From Paulownia fortunei (Eukaryota; Streptophyta; Magnoliopsida; Lamiales; Paulowniaceae): a stretch of DNA of 64,000 nt. A model generated the notes under the pieces. The model worked only from the letters and a program-made list of their open reading frames with translations, made no database searches and was not told the DNA's origin. The stretch is taken from contig CM033124.1 in the NCBI GenBank assembly GCA_019321725.1, forward strand, positions 4,898,001 through 4,962,000, read 5' to 3'. Position numbers and translations under genes: made by a program. Shown piece after piece: positions 1-11,536 of this stretch (positions are counted from its first letter, which is position 1; each line of letters starts with the position of its first letter).

Positions 1-449
1 TTCTTCATTTTGTCATTTCTTGGAGTGGGTACACTCAAATTAAATTCTTTGTAGATAAACAATAGTACAATAATACTTTTTTTTTATTTTTATTTTTATA
101 TCAAAATTTTCCCTATATCTCAAATGACTTCTTATCAAAACACCATCCTCCACCCTTGATTATCATGATTGTTGAATTTTCTTTAAAGCTCAACATGTTT
201 GAGGGATAATAGTGGAGTGTTTGGATAAATAGTCTTGAGAGACTTGGTTCAAAAATATGGGTGACCAATGAAATTGGAAAGTAAATTTCACCTCAAATGC
301 CAAACATAGATTACAGAATTCACTAAGAATCAATCATGTAGGCAAAAACATCTTTCATCTTTCAAAAGTAAGTCAAGTTAATTAATTTCTTAGTATCAAT
401 AGTCTATCAAGAAAAATATTTTTTTTATTTTTTACTTTTTTCCAAACAA
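1..449. other. AT-rich sequence with no recognised feature
   Basis: No coding similarity, LTR end or tandem array was recognised here. It contains long T and A runs (about 77-100 and 418-455). Copy at 31439-31887. Confidence 0.4.
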
Positions 450-2710
450 AAAAATAAAATTCGATCATTGTATCCTCGATCAAACTCATCTACCAGCCTC
501 CTTTTGTTCGAACTATGAACATGCATTTCTTGTTGATGGAGAATAACTACTAGAGATATTCACTTAATTACACACATCAAATTCTTGGATATTTATGGTG
601 ATGCACACTCACACATTTTCTGTTGGATGGGGATTTGATATATATTCCTACACAATGAATAGTCCTAGCCCAACAAGGAAACTTAATCCCATCCAAATTG
701 TAAAGTTAACATCCAACTTAAATATGGTTGCCAATTGGGTCAAGTGTCCTAAACCCAATCCAATTTCCAACATCTCTCACTCATATATGTTTAATTCGAT
801 CTTCTCAAATCTCATAATCATATAATCTCTTAATCTCACGTCATTTCCTTCATAGAAGAAATAAGGTGTGTGACTAGGCGAAAAGGTAGCTGAGAAGAGT
901 TATATTAAGTTATCTCCAAACTAACGTAACCCTACAATTCAATAGTTCGTTGTGTACCCTAATCAAGCATCTCTAGATTTCTTAATAAAATAAATAGAGC
1001 ATGCTCGACTCACTCAAATATGTATTTATGTTCATGACTAGTCAAACACATTTCGACACAGTTGCTCGGGCTATGAACCATAGAACATAATTGTATTACC
1101 AACTTAGTCCTTCATTGGCCTCTCATATCAATTAGCTTGGTCTTAACAACTTTTTTAAACATGCTTCGATAGACCAAATCATACTTTGCCATTGGATGCA
1201 TTCTAAAGTAGCATCATCATGCTTATACTTCATGACACAGTTTAAAGTTCCAAAGGGTACCAAAAATAATATGGGCTCACGTAATGACAAAGTAGGGACC
1301 CATTTAGTCACTTCCTATAGGAAGTCATCTTAAAGCACATGTAGTATGAATATATGCTATGATGGAGCTCTCACTCAATTTGGACATCTAATGCTCTAAA
1401 TCCTAAGTCTAGTCGCTCTCTAAGCGCTTGACTAGTGCATAAATAAAAGTCACTCTCTGAAATGCCTTCTAGTAGTTTGCACATTTAGCTACAAATAGAC
1501 TTATTATAAAGTTTGGACATACTTAATAATCAATCAACTCTAACCTTATCTGAGCCTCCAAGCTAAGGCAACTCTTAGTTACACAAATTAACCTTCCTCA
1601 CTACTCCAAGCACAAAGGTGACCATTCACAAACCTTGCTCATGTGATACGACCTTTTAAGTCTCATCATGCTCGCTTTCATGGCCCATGATGATTGCCCC
1701 TGTAAGAGGGTCAATCAAAGTCTGGTAACAACTCATAAATATAGTGCCAACCATATAATGAGAACACTAATATATCACATTAATCACATGTTCTCACCAG
1801 CGAGAAAGATCAAGTTCTACGTATTCCCATACTACTCACATGTCTTTGTAGCATATCTCCATATAAAGGCTCAGTAAAAGAGATAAGCGATCACCCCACT
1901 CGTAGAAACATTGAGAATAATTTAATTATGTGCAATACTCCTTTAAGTGAAGTAATTACTGGTATAGGTATGCTTGGTCCTTTAGCAATGTTCGGTGCTC
2001 AAAGCATATACTAGAGTGGCTTTATTATCATAAAGACAACAACAACCTCACAAATGTGTGCACAATGCGCATCTTTTCAAAATACCAGATTACCTCTAAA
2101 AAATCTCAAACCACTCTATTAAGATATCTATAGATCCACTTGATTGCATCCCGAAATTTGCATCAAGGATCACTTTGATATCACTCACCATTTTTTACTG
2201 CTAAGCATAAGACTAGAAAGTGTACAACTTTCTTCAATGCTATAACAACTAGTATTTCTTCTACTCTTCCATTTCAATGTATTTTTTTTACCTAAGAACA
2301 TAATTCTTAGGTTATGAAGTGTTAATAGGATTAGTGTGACTTGGTATCATAACACAAAGTATGCATCGACTTTTCCTATGTCCATTCTAAATGTAATAGT
2401 TAACCACTTCTAAGTGGCGACACTTTCATGTCCCTTCTAGCTATCATATTATTACCTAAATATAGTGAGAACTAAATTCTCTTATTTATCTTGACATATA
2501 TTCAGTATCTTACTCGACTATCATAAGCCCACCAAAGTTATAGCTCGATAAAAATCAATAGCACTGATTTAATTTACAAATGGAGCTTCTAGATCAACAA
2601 TCTTTGCACTTTTTCCCTACTTCTTAAATTCATTAGGCGATCTACATAGATCTCCTCTTCTACTCCTTATTTATATATGTCATCTTCAATCATCCAGGAC
2701 AAATTTAGAA
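450..2710 (-). pseudogene. Decayed copia 3' half: LTR remnant plus RNase H/RT debris
   Basis: This stretch aligns by eye with the 3' part of the copia element at 9309-12060, in the same orientation and order. An LTR-like piece ends in CA at 772 and is followed by CTCTCACTC, the counterpart of the purine tract at 9753-9762. Shared blocks lie at 1021-1180 versus 10013-10170, 1660-1740 versus 10660-10740, and 1960-2060 versus 10970-11060. The last block, at 2640-2710, matches the RT start at 11990-12060. No frame of useful length survives; the frames at 595-825 and 1668-1877 are chance. It is an older, more diverged relative of that element, truncated on the right. The left LTR edge is uncertain. 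Confidence 0.7.
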
Positions 2711-4041
2711 TGATAATAATTGATAGCATATTTGGCGAATTGAGGCAATCTCACCCGATCCACTTATATACTCATATATGAGTATATGATTCATATTGTT
2801 GCATATTTTCTAACAAATGGCAACATGTTTTATCATTGAACTTGCACATTTTTATGATATAAGAGATTGGTTAAAGGCCAATTTTGCTGATAGGTTCTGT
2901 AAATTAAATCAATTTTTGAATTTCAAAGGCTTAGGACTAGTGACTTGTCCCTTGTGATTTTAAATGGTTAATAGCTTGCCATTATCACTTTTCGTTTAGA
3001 TTTTTGCTCAAAGCATGTTAAAGTTGGCAAGCATTTTCTTGTAAATTTGGGATTTTCTTGTAAAGTGACCTTTCACTTTTTTAATTCATATAAATTCCAA
3101 AATATAGTACTTTTAGCTTGAGTGTGAAATTTTTATAATTTGAGTCAAGTGAACTTATTTAATTACTAAATCGTGAAATGTGAAATTTATTTGAATTTCT
3201 ATAAATTTTAAATATGAAAGCTATGAATGTATTAACATGTATTTTCATGAACTTGGTGTAAACTTGATTTTTACGTGTGATATTGTGGATGTGTTTTTAA
3301 AATCTATTGTTGGGACTACACAAAGTTGACTATTCCATAATAGGCTAAGGAAACCGAGACCAACCATTGTTAAATGTTGGTTCATGACCTAAGACAAGAT
3401 GTGAAACCTGCTACATAACAGAGGCTGCCTTATATTTTTTTTCGTATGCTAAGTTTATTTAAATGATTATGTTACTTGGATTCTTTTTTTTTTATTTTGT
3501 TGATTATATAAATATTTTTTGACTTGCCTAATTCAATTAGTTGAGTAATGGTTATTTATTGGGTAGTTCTGCTTATGATCTCACTAATATTTTTTATATG
3601 TCGGGGTATAGTGCATGAAAAATACTCGTAGTACTAGGAAGCTTATGAAATGAGTTCGAGCTTAGTGACTTTTATCATATATAGAATTATTTAATTGGAT
3701 ATACTTGGATATTGAGAATTTATTATTTTTCTTTTGACTTGGTGAATGATTTCAGGCATTGTAATTTTGTTTATATTTTTTAAGATAAATGTTTTAAGGA
3801 TTTTTGACTTATTTAATGAAATCTTGAAATCTTGTCTAGTAGATATTTAATAAACTACAAGGTTTATTTGGGCGATGGAATATATCGATTTATAATTGCT
3901 AAATGATTTGAGGTATAGATGCTCTATAGCAATATCAAATATTGGATTATACAGAAGATTAATGGGGCTAGTCTTGCAGGCTTCAGGATGTTCTCTAAAA
4001 CTTATAGTGGTTGTTATGGTCTCGGGGTTTAGGGCGTGACA
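2711..4041 (+). mobile_element. Chromovirus-like Ty3/gypsy LTR remnant
   Basis: The stretch ends in GGGTTTAGGGCGTGACA at 4041, the style of 3' terminus seen in plant chromovirus (Del/Tekay-type) LTRs. Mid-element blocks (about 3306-3420) also look like that class. I could not find the matching 5' end or a target duplication, so the left border is only the end of the preceding copia debris. A 22-base perfect palindrome sits at 2766-2787. No coding content. Copy at 34149-35479. Confidence 0.4.
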
Positions 4042-4654
4042 ATTCCATTCCTAAACTTAATTGGGATATTAGATGAGTAAGACCTTATTTGTACAGAAAT
4101 CATAATTAAAAAGGTTGGCTTCGAAATTCTCTTATATCAAGGTCAAACATGTTAGAGTTAATCACTAGTACGTATTCAAGAACTAATGAGATTAATTCAA
4201 CAATGGATATTTAATGATGCAATCTATTATTCTAGAATTAATGAGATTAATTCTAGAATGGATATTCAATGATGCAATCCATTTGGAGTTGGATTTTATG
4301 GACCATTTTGAACATCTAAAGAACTCCTAGTTTGCTTAGGATAAATTTTATTTAATAATTACATTTGCAAGGAGTAATCTGCAATTTTTTTGGGATTTTT
4401 GTATTTTGCTATGAGTAGCTTGCAATTTCTAGTTGTTGTTTGCTATATTTGAATGAATAAATATTGTCTTTCGATTACAATTATTTTTCCAATGAAATAA
4501 AAATCAGAGAACTAATTCTCTTCCAAAATTTCTCGGCACTCTTATGAATCAATGATTGATTTTGTATTATTCTTCCTAATCGTGTCATTTGCTACATTAG
4601 TTTGTATCAATTTCAGCATGATCCTGCATCATACCTCTGAGACTGTGCGCAAAT
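4042..4654 (+). mobile_element. Probable gypsy LTR or leader preceding a gag remnant
   Basis: Non-coding sequence lying directly before a chromovirus-type gag start. Its second half (TAGTTTGCTTAGGATAA, then TTGTATCAATTTCAGC at about 4600-4616) resembles the U5 end and PBS approach of such elements, but no clean PBS is visible. It contains two direct copies of an approximately 41-base block at 4184-4224 and 4240-4280 (offset 56). Copy at 35480-36092. Confidence 0.35.
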
Positions 4655-4935
4655 GATGCTAATCTTGATGAAGTTTTATGTCGTGATGAGGTGACCTAAC
4701 TTCGTCAACAAGTTGAACAATAAACTTGTCAATTAGCGAAACTCCAGAATCAACAGCCACAAACGAACCTAAAGCCATGGATGATGACGTGGACCATGGT
4801 CTTAACCCGTTCACTGCCCTGGTGGCTCATGCGTGCGCAGATGATCGATGTTGGGAGATTGGTTTCAAGGTTAGAATAGCATATCTCATGGTGAACTCCA
4901 ACTAGATAGGTTTCTAGATTAGCTGAGTGTTTAGT
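4655..4935 (+). pseudogene. Ty3/gypsy chromovirus gag, N-terminal remnant
   Basis: The frame from about 4655 reads DANLDEVL, then R-D-E-V-T, a stop, LRQQVEQ, a stop, then QLAKLQNQQPQTNLKP. A shifted frame continues with DDDVDHGLNPF, then ADDR and WEIGFKV. This matches the start of gag in plant chromoviruses: a charged N-terminal heptad-like stretch followed by the WE-x-GFK-type segment entering the capsid domain. Both stops are TAA where CAA (Gln) is expected, and a frameshift lies near 4778. After about 4935 similarity fades. No downstream protease or RT of this element remains. Copy at 36093-36373. Confidence 0.6.
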
Positions 4936-5039
4936 TTGTTTTGTACTAATAATTTGTATGCCTTTTGATTAACATTTGATTTATTTTCAAGTATTTATGT
5001 TACTTTTTATACATTTAGTTTGAAATCTTGTAGGTAATG

Positions 5040-6600
5040 GCAAAAGGAGAAGAAAATGGAAAGAAATATAAAACTTGATTAAAATTTAGAAGAATCTTCT
5101 TTATGGTGCTATTAATGGCAGTGTTCATTTCAAACATAACTCTTTGCTACAATATCATTTTGGCTTGATTCTTAAACCATTAGAAATTTTGGATTTTTTT
5201 TCTTCTTTCGTACATTTAGAGAATATTGAATTGGAAATTAAGCCAAGAGATAGATCTATAACTTCTATGTTTACCACAAAATCCAGTTTTTTTTATTTCA
5301 ATGAGAAAAATCGGGTTAAAGAGTTTGAACTTGATTGAAACTTTTTAGTATAACACATTTTGATATTGTTGGCATAACTTATTCCACAGATTTCATACTA
5401 AGTTGATTCAAGTAGGTATAGAAATTTAAAACACAGAGCTACAATTCATTCAAAGGCACAAAAAGCCAATTCATCTTAGAAAGATGTCAAAAACTAGTTG
5501 AAAAGGGCTGAACACTGTTAAAATACTTAAGTAAAGGAGAAAAACTATAGCAATGGCACCTAGGTGCCAAAGAAAACTAAGGGAATAGTGCCTAGGCACC
5601 AAAACAGGGCGCTTAGGTGCCTAAATAGAGCCAATGGTGCCTAAGTACCACGAGTCGGCGCCTAAGTATTGCCAGGTAAAAAAAATGGGCAAAGTGGGTA
5701 TTTTGCCCTCTTTAGGGCATCTTCCATTCAATTTTAAGGATCCTAAGATCCTCCAACTCAGCTGGGAGAGGGAGGAGGAGAGAGAAGAAGAGGACAAGAA
5801 GAAGGAATTTTGGGGAGGAAGAAAGAAGACAAGAAAAAAAAAAAAAAGAGAATTCTTCCAAGATTGAAGAAGAAGACATCTACAAGGGAAAAAACTCATC
5901 CTTTTTCAAGTTTTATTTTTATTTTCCTCTTTCTCATTTTGATTATGTTTATGAATATTGTTAAGTTATATTTTATTTTCACCAAGAACAAATTTCTTTT
6001 TGCAGGGTTGTGATGTAATCTAGTAAGGATGTTTTGAATATTTTTATCAATTCAATTTTTGATTTATTTTCAAGTTGAGTTTTCTACATAGTTCATAATA
6101 CTTTCAATTACCTGTATACTAATTGAATGATTTGCTAATCATATTGACTTGGAAGGTGATATATGTATCTAGTTCTATATGTAGAAAATTATAAATTGCA
6201 CGTGAGATAGAAATATACTTGCATGGTTTGGGTATTCTTGTTTATGATCCATAGAACCAAATGAATTGTTGATTGTTGTATTTCACATAAGAATATAATG
6301 GGTTAATAATTGATGATATTTTTGTTAGATCTCGGGAGAGGCTAGTGGATAAATAAGGGATTCATGACTATCATTTGGGAAATAAATTGAGATTGATGAG
6401 ATAAATTATTCAAAGCAGACTAATTATGGTGAAATCATAACTATAGATCTTTAGGTCATTGAAGTTCATCTTTATTTGATTTTTGCGCATTATTCAAATA
6501 GTAATATGTGACAAAAATTTATTTATTTTTAGTTTCCATGTAAAAAACATTTGTGGTATCCAAAGAAGGTGACTCTACCCCTATTTCTAATAAAGACATT
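5040..6600 (+). mobile_element. Ty3/gypsy LTR remnant, plus orientation
   Basis: Its first part is the reverse complement of the solo LTR at 53048-54971: the GGTTAAAGAG block at about 5313 and the ACAGATTTCATACTAAGTTG block at about 5387 match that LTR around 54540-54640. It carries a cluster of GGCRCCTAGGYGCC palindromes at 5554-5680 and a purine-rich run at 5764-5870. Near 6604-6622 the sequence GTTTTTGGTAGCAGGTAAAG looks like a decayed version of the tRNA-Asp PBS seen at 29733-29749. That puts the LTR end close to 6600. Open frames at 5634-5867 and 5621-5899 are low-complexity chance frames. Copy at 36478-38038. Confidence 0.5.
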
Positions 6601-6622
6601 GAGTTTTTGGTAGCAGGTAAAG

Positions 6623-7196
6623 AATAAAATAGTAATATCTATTAATGTCTTATATATTGATATTTATAGAAATTGTCATTTTGTACAGTGGATAAGTGTT
6701 GCAAAAAGTGTTGTAAGAGATGTTGCAATTGTTAAATTGGTTTTATACCTTTAATTTGGATACCTTTAACTTGATATTTTCTTAGTCTTCAAGCATTTTT
6801 TAATTTTTTATGTGTTATATATGTTGTTTATAGGAAAATAAACATGGTAAAGTTCTCCAAGAAATTTAAAAAAAAAAAAGCTTCACTAAAAACTTCAAAA
6901 TAGAGGTCTTAGAGATCCAAATCAAACTTTGGGCAAGTTTTGTATTTTGTGCATAACGTTGCGCTTCAAAGTTTAATTGATGCAATTCTTGATGCTTTGA
7001 AAATCTAAGATATGGAACTACAACTTTTATATTACCACTTAGACAAGTTAGATCGTTATAAAGGAAAAAATCGGGTTAAAGAATCAACATTGAACTGAGA
7101 CTTTTAGATGTGGCACATCTCGATATTTTTGACACTACTCTCTCCACAAATTTAACATTAATCAGATTCAAGTAGCTGTAAAAAAGCCAAGTCATT
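6623..7196 (+). other. Leader region with a second, partial LTR-like block
   Basis: Lies between the plus-strand gypsy LTR and its gag start. The part from about 6990 to 7195 repeats the LTR block found at 5300-5470 (AAAAATCGGGTTAAAGA, then CTCTCCACAAATTT). The gag start therefore sits directly behind a duplicated LTR fragment. No gene. Copy at 38061-38634. Confidence 0.4.
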
Positions 7197-7631
7197 ATGG
7201 AAGATGATAGGGTAGCTAATGATAACAAAAACGTGCCACAACAGGCACCAGGGGTCAACAATAAGGCACTTCTTGATTATGCATTATCATTGGTAAATGA
7301 AAACCTTTCTAGAATTAGACGCCCTACAATTCAAGCTAATAATTTCAAGATTAAGTCTGCTATCATACATATAGTTCAAGTTAATCAATTCTATAGGTTA
7401 GCCAACAAGGATCCAAATGCACATATAGCGAACTTCCTTGAAATTTGTGATACATTCAAGCACAATGGTGTTACTAATGACGCCGTTAGATTGAGGTTGT
7501 TCCCTTTTTCACTAAGGGACAAGGTAAAGATTTGGCTGAACTCATTACCACCTAGTGCAATCACCACATAGGTTGAATTAGCTCAAACCTTCCTAGCTAA
7601 ATACTTTCCACCAGCTAAGAAAACAAGATGA
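7197..7631 (+). pseudogene. Ty3/gypsy (Tat/Athila-like) gag, N-terminal fragment
   Basis: The 124-residue open frame carries the start of a plant gypsy gag: the segment IQANNFKIKSA, then DPNAHIANFLEICDTFKHNG, then RLRLFPFSLRDK and WLNSLPPSAITT. This is the retrotransposon gag (capsid-like) domain. The frame ends at a TAG where the family has Trp (TGG), and in the same frame similarity continues as VELAQTFLAKYFPPAKK to a TGA at 7629-7631. The remaining half of gag, protease and RT are missing; an LTR scrap follows directly. So this is a truncated, dead copy. Copy at 38635-39069. Confidence 0.75.
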
Positions 7632-7639
7632 AGGTTATA

Positions 7640-7796
7640 GCACACATTATTTCTATATATTCTAAACCACATAAAGCCCATCTTTTTTTTTCATAATCTT
7701 GAAATCTTCAAACAACTTTTGTGTGGATCGACCTTGGACTCACGAGAAATTTATTACTTGACACAACCTACACTTGGGTTTGCTACCTTAAAATTA
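7640..7796 (+). repeat. Gypsy LTR 3'-end fragment
   Basis: GTGTGGATCGACC, ACTCACGAGAAATTTATTAC and CTTGGGTTTGC form the reverse complement of the left end of the LTRs at 24964 and 29756 (about 24964-25045). It is a terminal LTR scrap in plus orientation, abutting the truncated gag. Copy at 39078-39234. Confidence 0.65.
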
Positions 7797-7879
7797 TGGT
7801 AGGAGGGATGAACATTGAGATTCAATGTACTATTAGGAAGCGAGAATAACATGTCTAAATAGTTTGAACACGTGTGTGA

Positions 7880-8230
7880 GAAAAATGGAGTTGCAATACG
7901 AAGAAGGATGAATCAAATACTTAAAAATGTCTAGATTTATGATGGTGCAAATTGATATGTATCTCAGTTGGGATGATGCAATCTTGATTGTAGCCTACAT
8001 AACGAAAAATATGCCTCCAAGTGAATTCTCCAACCATATATGAACTTTAACATGGCAACAAGCCCAAATTAGTGGGTATGTGCCCAAGTAAGTTCAAGAA
8101 GGTGCATTCTCAAGATGATGAACACCTTGATAGAGAAATGACAGAAATTATGTCGCAATCCCAAAGCCCTTTTATGTTCTCTCAATACCCTTAACAACCT
8201 ATCTTCCAGTTCACATCAAGTGAAGAACCA
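7880..8230 (+). pseudogene. Ty1/copia integrase fragment
   Basis: Three reading-frame pieces match copia integrase. NGVAIRRRMNQILKN at about 7888 corresponds to the conserved NGVAERxN block. YLSWDDAILIVAYITKNMPP at about 7950 corresponds to SFWDDAILTAAYILNRVPS of the copia element at 12557-12988. HGNKPKLVG at about 8050 corresponds to NGRKPNLEG. Stops and frame changes separate them. It lies on the opposite strand to that element. No RT follows; a minus-strand gypsy fragment begins at 8318. Copy at 39318-39668. Confidence 0.6.
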
Positions 8231-8317
8231 ATAATAATAGGTAATGTAAAAGATTTACCAAGAAATACGTACCTCAAATGACTTGGAAGGGGCTTGAGTT
8301 CCAATGATGGCAATGCT

Positions 8318-9290
8318 TTAGTAAAAAGGATTCAAGTGTGAGGCTACTGAAAGTAACTCTAATGACCCAAAAGAATCAGGTTCTTTCTCGACACAGGAAT
8401 TTAGGATAGCCGATTCCAGTAGTTCAAAATGGAGATTTTCTTTAAAGTCATCTTGAATGTAGAATTCCACAACATCAACTCCATAGCAATCTCCAGATTC
8501 TTCTTTAAAAAATTTCAAAGCTTTGAAAACATTGAAGGTCACCTCTTGGTTTTGAATTCTCATTGTAAGTTCTTCTTTTTGCACATCCATGAGTGTTCTA
8601 CCCTTAGCTGAAATTATCTTTCCTGAATAATCGATATCTCCCGATCTTTTCCATTTCCAGAATGATAAAGTTTGTTGGGAAGATGAACTTATCAACTTTC
8701 ACTAGCACATTATCAATAAATCCCCGTGGATGCTTCAAAGATCTATCGGCTAGTTGGAGTGTCACAACAGTAGGTCTCACCTCTCCTAAACCAAGTCTCT
8801 CAAAAATAGATAAAGTTATCAAATTGACACTAAGTCCCAAATCTCACAAATCTCTACCAAAAAAATTGATTACCTATAGTGCATTGAATGGTGAAACTTA
8901 CTGGATTCTTAAGCTTTGGTGGTAACTTTCTCTAAAGAATTGTCCTACACTCTTCTGTTAGTTCCATAGTTTTAAATTCTCATAATCTCATCTTCTTGGA
9001 CAAGATATCTTTCATAAATTAACATAGCTCAGCATTTACTCCAAAGCCTTAGCAAATGGAATGTTGATCTATAATTTCTTGAAAACATCAAGGAGCTTGA
9101 AGATCTATTTATCAAGTTTTTATTTTAGAAAGCATTGGGAAAGGTGGAAGTAGGTTGTAGGGAGTAGACTTATCCAAATTTAACTTATCCTCTTGGAAGC
9201 AATGAGAAAATAGTGCAGGTGACTTGCCCAAACTCGCCTTGTCATCTTCTTGTGCTTTAATCCCCTTGATTGTTAGAGTAGTGATCGATG
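8318..9290 (-). pseudogene. Ty3/gypsy gag C-terminus and aspartic protease, frameshifted
   Basis: Read on the minus strand, 9290-8840 holds decayed gag C-terminal linker, including VTTKAKNPVSFTIQCTIGN. The frame 8840-8604 carries the protease with the family's SVNLITLSIFERLGLGE and QLADRSLKHPRG blocks, but starts MGLS, so the catalytic DLGAS motif is broken at its Asp. A frameshift near 8650 moves the rest into the frame 8695-8318, with RTLMDVQKEELTMRIQNQ and VTFNVFKALKFF, the protease-RT spacer. RT is absent. It is adjacent to the 3' LTR of the copia element and the same orientation is used. Copy at 39756-40728. Confidence 0.7.
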
Positions 9291-9308
9291 AGTCAATTAA
9301 TTATGAGC

Positions 9309-9752
9309 TGTAAGTAATTTATAATCGCATATAAATAATAATTGAATCAATATTACCTCAGCAGTAGAAATTCATTTGATTCACAGATGAACAGCTCGCC
9401 TACAAGCCTCCCAATAATGTAACCACAGTCTTTCTCGCTCCAATAAATACTACTAGAGCATTCACTAAATTTCTAACTACACACTTTAAACCCGTGGAGA
9501 TTTCTAAACTTTTAGTGATACTCCAAGAATAAACGTAGAGAGAATATGGAGGAGAGAGAATATTTTTCTATTAGTTAAATTATGTATCATTGTGATATCT
9601 TATAGTGGTAGGGAGAGATAACAAAAAAGATTCTCTCTATCCCTATCACTCTTTGAGTCCGATCAGGAGATGTTTCTTGATAACCACCATTCTTAGCCAA
9701 ATAAAATTCGAACTAATCACAAATATGGATGCAAATAAAAAATGCATCAATA
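9309..9752 (-). repeat. Copia 3' LTR (444 bp)
   Basis: Begins TGTAAGTAATTTATAATC and ends GCATCAATA on the plus strand; on the coding strand it runs TATTGATGC to TTACA. The same length as the LTR at 15858-16301. Copy at 40747-41190. Confidence 0.9.
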
Positions 9753-9762
9753 TCTCCTACTC
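9753..9762 (-). other. Copia polypurine tract
   Basis: On the coding strand GAGTAGGAGA lies directly before the 3' LTR, as expected for the plus-strand primer of reverse transcription. It is short and pyrimidine-interrupted by one T. Copy at 41191-41200. Confidence 0.55.
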
Positions 9763-10789
9763 ATACATATTTGACTCGACTCATTCAAATCACATCCCCA
9801 TAATTCTCATCTCATGTCCCTTCTTTCATACAGGGAATAAGGCGTGCAACCAAGTGAGAAAGGAAGAAGTGAGGAGATTTATATTAAGTTATCACCTAAC
9901 TAACATAACTCTATAACTCAAAACATGCTATGTACCCCAAACTATGTGGTCGCACTAGATCAAGCATCTCTGATCCCTCTATAATGAGTAGAACATGCTT
10001 GACTCTCTCAGTTATGTATCTATGCTCATGACTATGTCAAACATATTTTTAACTTAGTCGGCCGGCCAATGAGCCGTAGAACAAAAGTGCATTACCAACT
10101 TAGCTCTTTCTCAACCCTTCATGTCAATCAGCTTGGTCCTGATAGCTTTCTTAGTCACGCTTCGACAGACCAAATCAAACGTGGTCATTGGAAATATGCC
10201 AAAGTAGCGTCATCAAGCTTACACCTCATGACACGGTCTAGAGTCCAAAAAGGTACGAAAAAATATATTAAGGGCTCACATAGTGACGAAGCAGGGATCC
10301 ATTCAGTCACTCCACTTATAAGGTCATCTCAAAGCACATGTAGTGTGAATACATGCTATGATGGAGCTCCCACTCAATTTGGGCATGCCACACTCTTACA
10401 TCATACGAATCTTAGTCCAGTCGCTATCCAAGCGCCTGACCTGCATACCATCATAAGTCACTCTACAAAGTGTCATGTAATAGTTCGCACATTTGGCTAT
10501 AGACAGGCTTTTATGAAGTTTGGACATACTTCATAATTGATTAAGTATGATCTTATCTTGGCCTCATGCCAAGGCGACTATAAATTAAACTTTAACCTTT
10601 CTTGCTATTCCAAGTGTCAAGGCGATCATTTGCGCCCCTCCCAATGGTGCAAACATGATCTTTTGAGTCTCATCCTGCTCGCTGTCAAAGCGCTAAGGTG
10701 ATTGATCGTGTGAGTGGGTCAATCTAAGCCTGGTGACATTCATAATAGACTTAGTACACTAACAAATTTAACAAGAAAAAAAAATATCA
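9763..10789 (-). other. Copia 3' non-coding region
   Basis: About 1 kb between the RNase H stop and the polypurine tract. A 155-residue plus-strand frame lies here (10069-10536) but has no recognised domain and is not kept in the related sequence at 1070-1500. I therefore treat it as chance. Copy at 41201-42227. Confidence 0.6.
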
Positions 10790-11536
10790 TTAATCAATAA
10801 AGTGTTCATACAGGCCTACAAACTTAAATCCTACGAAGTCCCATACTACTAGCATACCTTTGGAACACATTTCTCCGCAAAAGCTTAGTAAAAGGATTAG
10901 TGACCATATCGCTAGTAGGAATATGCTTGAGAACAACTTGACCTGCGTGATGCTCTCTCGAATGAAGTGATATCTGGTGACAATATGCTTAGTTCGCCTA
11001 TGATACTTAGGGTCCTTAGCATATGCTAGTGCAGCTGTATTATCATAATAGACAACAACTACATCATCAACATGCACCACAACACGTAGACTCTGCAGGA
11101 CTCTCCTCAACCAGATAGCCTCTTGGACTGCTGATGTACAAGCAATGAACTCGGCCTCCATGGTGGATAAAGAAATACATGGCTGCTTCTTGCTACACCA
11201 TGTGATAGCAGCACCTCCCAATAAGAATGCATATCCCGATGTGGATTTGCGCTCATCTCTATCCACTGATCCATCAGCATCACTATATCCTATTAGATTT
11301 AAACTATCTCCATGGTAGCACAAAGCAAGATCACTTATTCCCTTCAAATATCTAAGTATCCTTTTGACCACGACCCAATGGTCGTGTTCAGGATTACTTT
11401 GATATCTACTCACCATTCCAACTACAAAGCATAGGTCTGGTCGAGTACACATCATTGCGTACATCAGACTCCCTACCGCACTCGCATATGGAACCTTAGC
11501 CATGTGTTCCTTTTCTTTTTTTGTCTTAGGGCACAA
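10790..11536 (-). pseudogene. Copia RNase H
   Basis: The 248-residue frame begins in the RT-RNase H connection (VPYASAVGSLMYAMMCTRPD) and runs through RNase H: YSDADGSVDRDERKSTSGY, then SLSTMEAEFIA, then YYDNTAALAYAKDP and HRRTKHIVTRYHFIRE. The acidic catalytic positions (SDAD, MEAE, YYDN) are present. The usual Trp after SDAD is replaced by Gly. After FIRESITQ a frameshift replaces the usual C-terminal segment with unrelated residues to the end. It is separated from RT only by a stop at the junction (11537). Copy at 42228-42974. Confidence 0.85.

Noticed and set aside
2766..2787. 22-base perfect palindrome as a possible regulatory site (also 17900-17921)
   Set aside because: Single AT-rich palindromes of this length can occur by chance in such sequence, and nothing around them suggests a function.
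5621..5899. Overlapping frames rich in Lys/Glu or Ser/Leu/Phe
   Set aside because: They come from a purine-rich low-complexity tract inside an LTR and its complement.
10069..10536. 155-codon plus-strand open frame, the longest plus-strand frame in the window
   Set aside because: It lies antisense in the copia 3' non-coding region, has no recognisable domain, and the related sequence at about 1070-1500 does not keep it open.
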